NCBI GenBank assembly: GCA_049999725.1
Contig: JBNGIS010020390.1
Location: 1-21,066 of the forward strand
Direction: 5' to 3'
Source of the DNA: Haplomitrium mnioides
Taxonomy: Eukaryota > Marchantiophyta > Haplomitriopsida > Calobryales
DNA: 21,066 bases
Below are positions 19,400-21,066 of this stretch, in pieces. A model generated the notes under the pieces. It had not been told where the DNA came from, searched no databases, and saw only the letters and a program-made list of their open reading frames with translations. How positions within the stretch are numbered: position 1 is the stretch's first letter; every line of letters starts with the position of its first letter. Both the position numbers and the translations under genes were made by a program.

Positions 19400-19595
19400 C
19401 AGTAGGGCCGCAGTGACGTAATAGCTTGCAGGCCAGCCGAGGGATTACAATAGAATTGCTTCCAAGAAATTGCATCCATTGCTCAGCCCAAAACAAAATA
19501 ACACTGTGGTGCTTGGCAATTTTCATCTTTTTCAAAACCACTGCTGGCCATTTTTTATCGCCTTTGACAATGTCCTTAGATGGGATTCTTGCATT
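19400..19595 (-). pseudogene. Possible B3 DNA-binding domain fragment
   Basis: Minus-strand reading from about 19595 gives ARIPSKDIVKGDKKWPAVVL, then KKMKIAKHHSVILFWAEQWM and QFLGSNSIVI. The order R(I/L)PSK, then K-W-V-L, then (G)W..F...N.I resembles the plant-specific B3 domain of REM/ARF-type transcription factors with a deletion after the PSK strand. No GD motif follows because the frame breaks. It lies in the same orientation as, and just upstream of, the HSBP fragment, so it could be a fourth captured gene. A chance match or an element-encoded frame is also possible. Confidence 0.35.
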
Positions 19596-19696
19596 GGCAT
19601 TTTACAGAAGCATTTACTATCCTTTGTAGACAATGAGCCATTATCTATAGGCAACAATGTCAGCCCTGCCACTGTGGTGCTATGCTGAAAACACAA

Positions 19697-19721
19697 CCCC
19701 ACGTCGCCGCAGGCGCCAAAA
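19697..19721 (-). other. Primer-binding-site-like TTTTGGCGCC motif (minus strand)
   Basis: The minus strand reads TTTTGGCGCCTGCGGCGACG from 19721. TGGCGCC is the complement of the last seven bases of plant tRNA-Asp and is the core of the primer-binding site in Athila/Tat-type Ty3/gypsy elements, which often have TTTTGGCGCC just after the LTR. Similarity beyond these seven bases is partial. It places the 5' LTR at higher coordinates and the element body, including the captured gene fragments, at lower ones. Confidence 0.5.
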
Positions 19722-19744
19722 TAAGAGTTTTCGAGATACTTGTT

Positions 19745-21066
19745 GTGGGAGGGACCAATAATTTGTTGATTTGAGCGGTTTAGGAGCGTGCTGGGCTGGA
19801 TTTAGTTCAGGTTTGGGCACCCCTCCTTGGTTTACAGATGACATGCAACTGGTTCAGGTCAAAACAGAGTTTTGGAATTTCCGAAATCGGCTTTTGCTCC
19901 ACTCTATTCCTGTTCGACACCTAGTGGAGGTGGCTGGACTTCGGTGCATAGATACAACTCTGCCCCCCTACTTGGGACCAGAACCAGCTCTGTAATTACA
20001 GAGTTCTAAGAACTGGAACCTGCCCCTAGCTTCCACTCCTAATTACTCCTAAGCTCAAATTGAATACCAAAAACAACAGAATTTTGCACTATGCTAATAA
20101 ACGACAAGAGATTTTCTCTAGCAAAGTTCTAGATGTTCTTACAAGCTCTTTCTAACTGTATGTACAGAATTCAAAATATCTACAAGCTCAATTGTCACAC
20201 CCAAAGACAGAAAAACCAAAAGAGTTTCTGGCGAAGTTACCAATTCTCGAAATTGGGAATTTTACGCGATCGTAATCTCCCTTCTTCTGGTCGGTGCTGC
20301 CCTTGGCTTGCTAGTGGCTGGAGGTCCTCCCTCAATTTCTCTGGTCTCCCTTGCTGCCCCCATGAGCTGCTCATTTGCTGAAAACAATCACTGGTCTTCA
20401 GATCCATCGGCTCCTCCACCACTCACTATCTCCACGGTCCGCCGGCTGCCCACGATTATTGGCTGCCCTTCTTCCAATTCCAACGCAATTATCTCACACC
20501 CGTTCAGTCGAAAGAGTTTTACTTCTGCTCCATAGAAGGTGTATGTTCTTCTCCCTCACCAAGGAGATGCTCCTCTCAAACACTGGTCACCCACTCGACC
20601 TTGTTGCCGAATTCCGCCTCCTTCTCCTCTCTTGGGAGCATACCTCACCAGAACTTCTTCAGGCTCCACGAAATCTCACCAGAGTAAAATCCTTGGCTTG
20701 GATTGCCCCAGCAAATCCTTCACTCAAAAATCTGAGCTCACCCTGCTTAGCTCCAGAGGGGGGATCCTCCTTATATGCCTTCCCAAATGAAAATACGGTG
20801 TACTATGAAAATCGTGCATGCAAGCACTAAAGAAGTGGAAACATGTGCCAAAGAAAATTTAAGGGAGTCTCCTTCACCAACTAGAGCCCACCACTCTTCT
20901 ATTGTAAGTCACCTCTCTACCGAGAAATCCTTGCACAAGCCCAGGTTTGCTCTGCTCTTATACGTCCACAGCCTCCCTCTGCAACTCCGCTTGCTGTCGT
21001 AGCATAGCAGTGGCACTCCAACCCCGAAAAACAACAACCCGAGATCGAACCACGCAAGATCTATAT
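19745..21066 (-). mobile_element. Probable 5' LTR (partial) of a minus-strand retrotransposon
   Basis: The stretch upstream of the primer-binding-like motif ends (minus) with CTCCCACAACA, about 23 bp before TTTTGGCGCC. It contains a minus-strand TATA-like CATATAAGG (20777-20770), a second possible one near 20957, and a perfect 16-bp palindrome at 19988. It has no coding similarity: the 151-codon plus-strand ORF at 20375 and its neighbours are Leu/Pro/Ser-rich translations of pyrimidine-rich DNA. Length (over 1 kb to the window edge) would fit an Athila-size LTR. The LTR start is outside the window or unrecognised, so the call is inference. Confidence 0.4.
19988..20014. repeat. Perfect 16-bp palindrome followed by a 6-1-6 inverted repeat
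   Basis: CTCTGTAATTACAGAG (19988-20003) is fully self-complementary. Overlapping it, AGTTCT-A-AGAACT (20002-20014) is a second inverted repeat. Such palindromes can be transcription factor sites in LTRs; no function is shown here. Confidence 0.85.

Noticed and set aside
20375-20830. 151-codon plus-strand ORF as a gene
   Set aside because: Leu/Ser/Pro-rich with no domain, overlapped by other open frames on both strands, in LTR-like pyrimidine-rich DNA.

Overview
The window looks like transposon-dense intergenic DNA from a land plant, probably an angiosperm. The reasons are a long, eroded Ty1/copia polyprotein of plant type, a second copia 3' end, a probable Ty3/gypsy-like primer-binding site and LTR, and fragments of plant host genes, one of them a TIC32-like short-chain dehydrogenase. 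I see no intact host gene, rRNA, tRNA or CRISPR array. Two runs of N (100 and 10 bases) show it is a draft assembly. Species and exact clade cannot be named from what is here.

Layout. 1-2000 is GC-richer non-coding DNA with a degenerate minisatellite (about 100-160 bp units). 2200-4210 is a decayed, intron-containing, gag-like or orphan coding element that I cannot name; it carries a repeated GAGTCCATGC palindrome. 4500-6848 is a pyrimidine-rich leader with a TATA box, a short motif resembling copia primer-binding regions, a (TC)n microsatellite, both assembly gaps and a probable gap-flank duplication. 6849-16220 is one plus-strand copia element: gag, zinc knuckle, protease, integrase, reverse transcriptase and RNase H in canonical order, with many stops and frameshifts. 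It is split by a roughly 0.5 kb segment inside RT, which holds 11 copies of a 13-nt inverted-repeat motif, the first seven at near-regular spacing of about 36 nt, and by a 4.4 kb insertion inside RNase H. 16221-17050 holds the copia 3' flank and then the 3' LTR plus polypurine tract of a second copia-like element on the minus strand.

The most interesting part is 17900-19740. On the minus strand, all in one orientation, lie fragments of at least three unrelated nuclear genes: HSBP1-type heat shock factor-binding protein, a TIC32-like SDR and TUDOR-SN, plus a possible B3 domain fragment. HSBP and SDR abut directly, as if joined at mature exon edges. Upstream of them in the same orientation is a TGGCGCC primer-binding-like site (19718) preceded by LTR-like DNA that reaches the window end. 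The simplest reading is a retroelement, or another gene-capturing transposon, that picked up several host gene pieces. Every captured piece is now broken, so no product is expected; transcription is possible but unproven.
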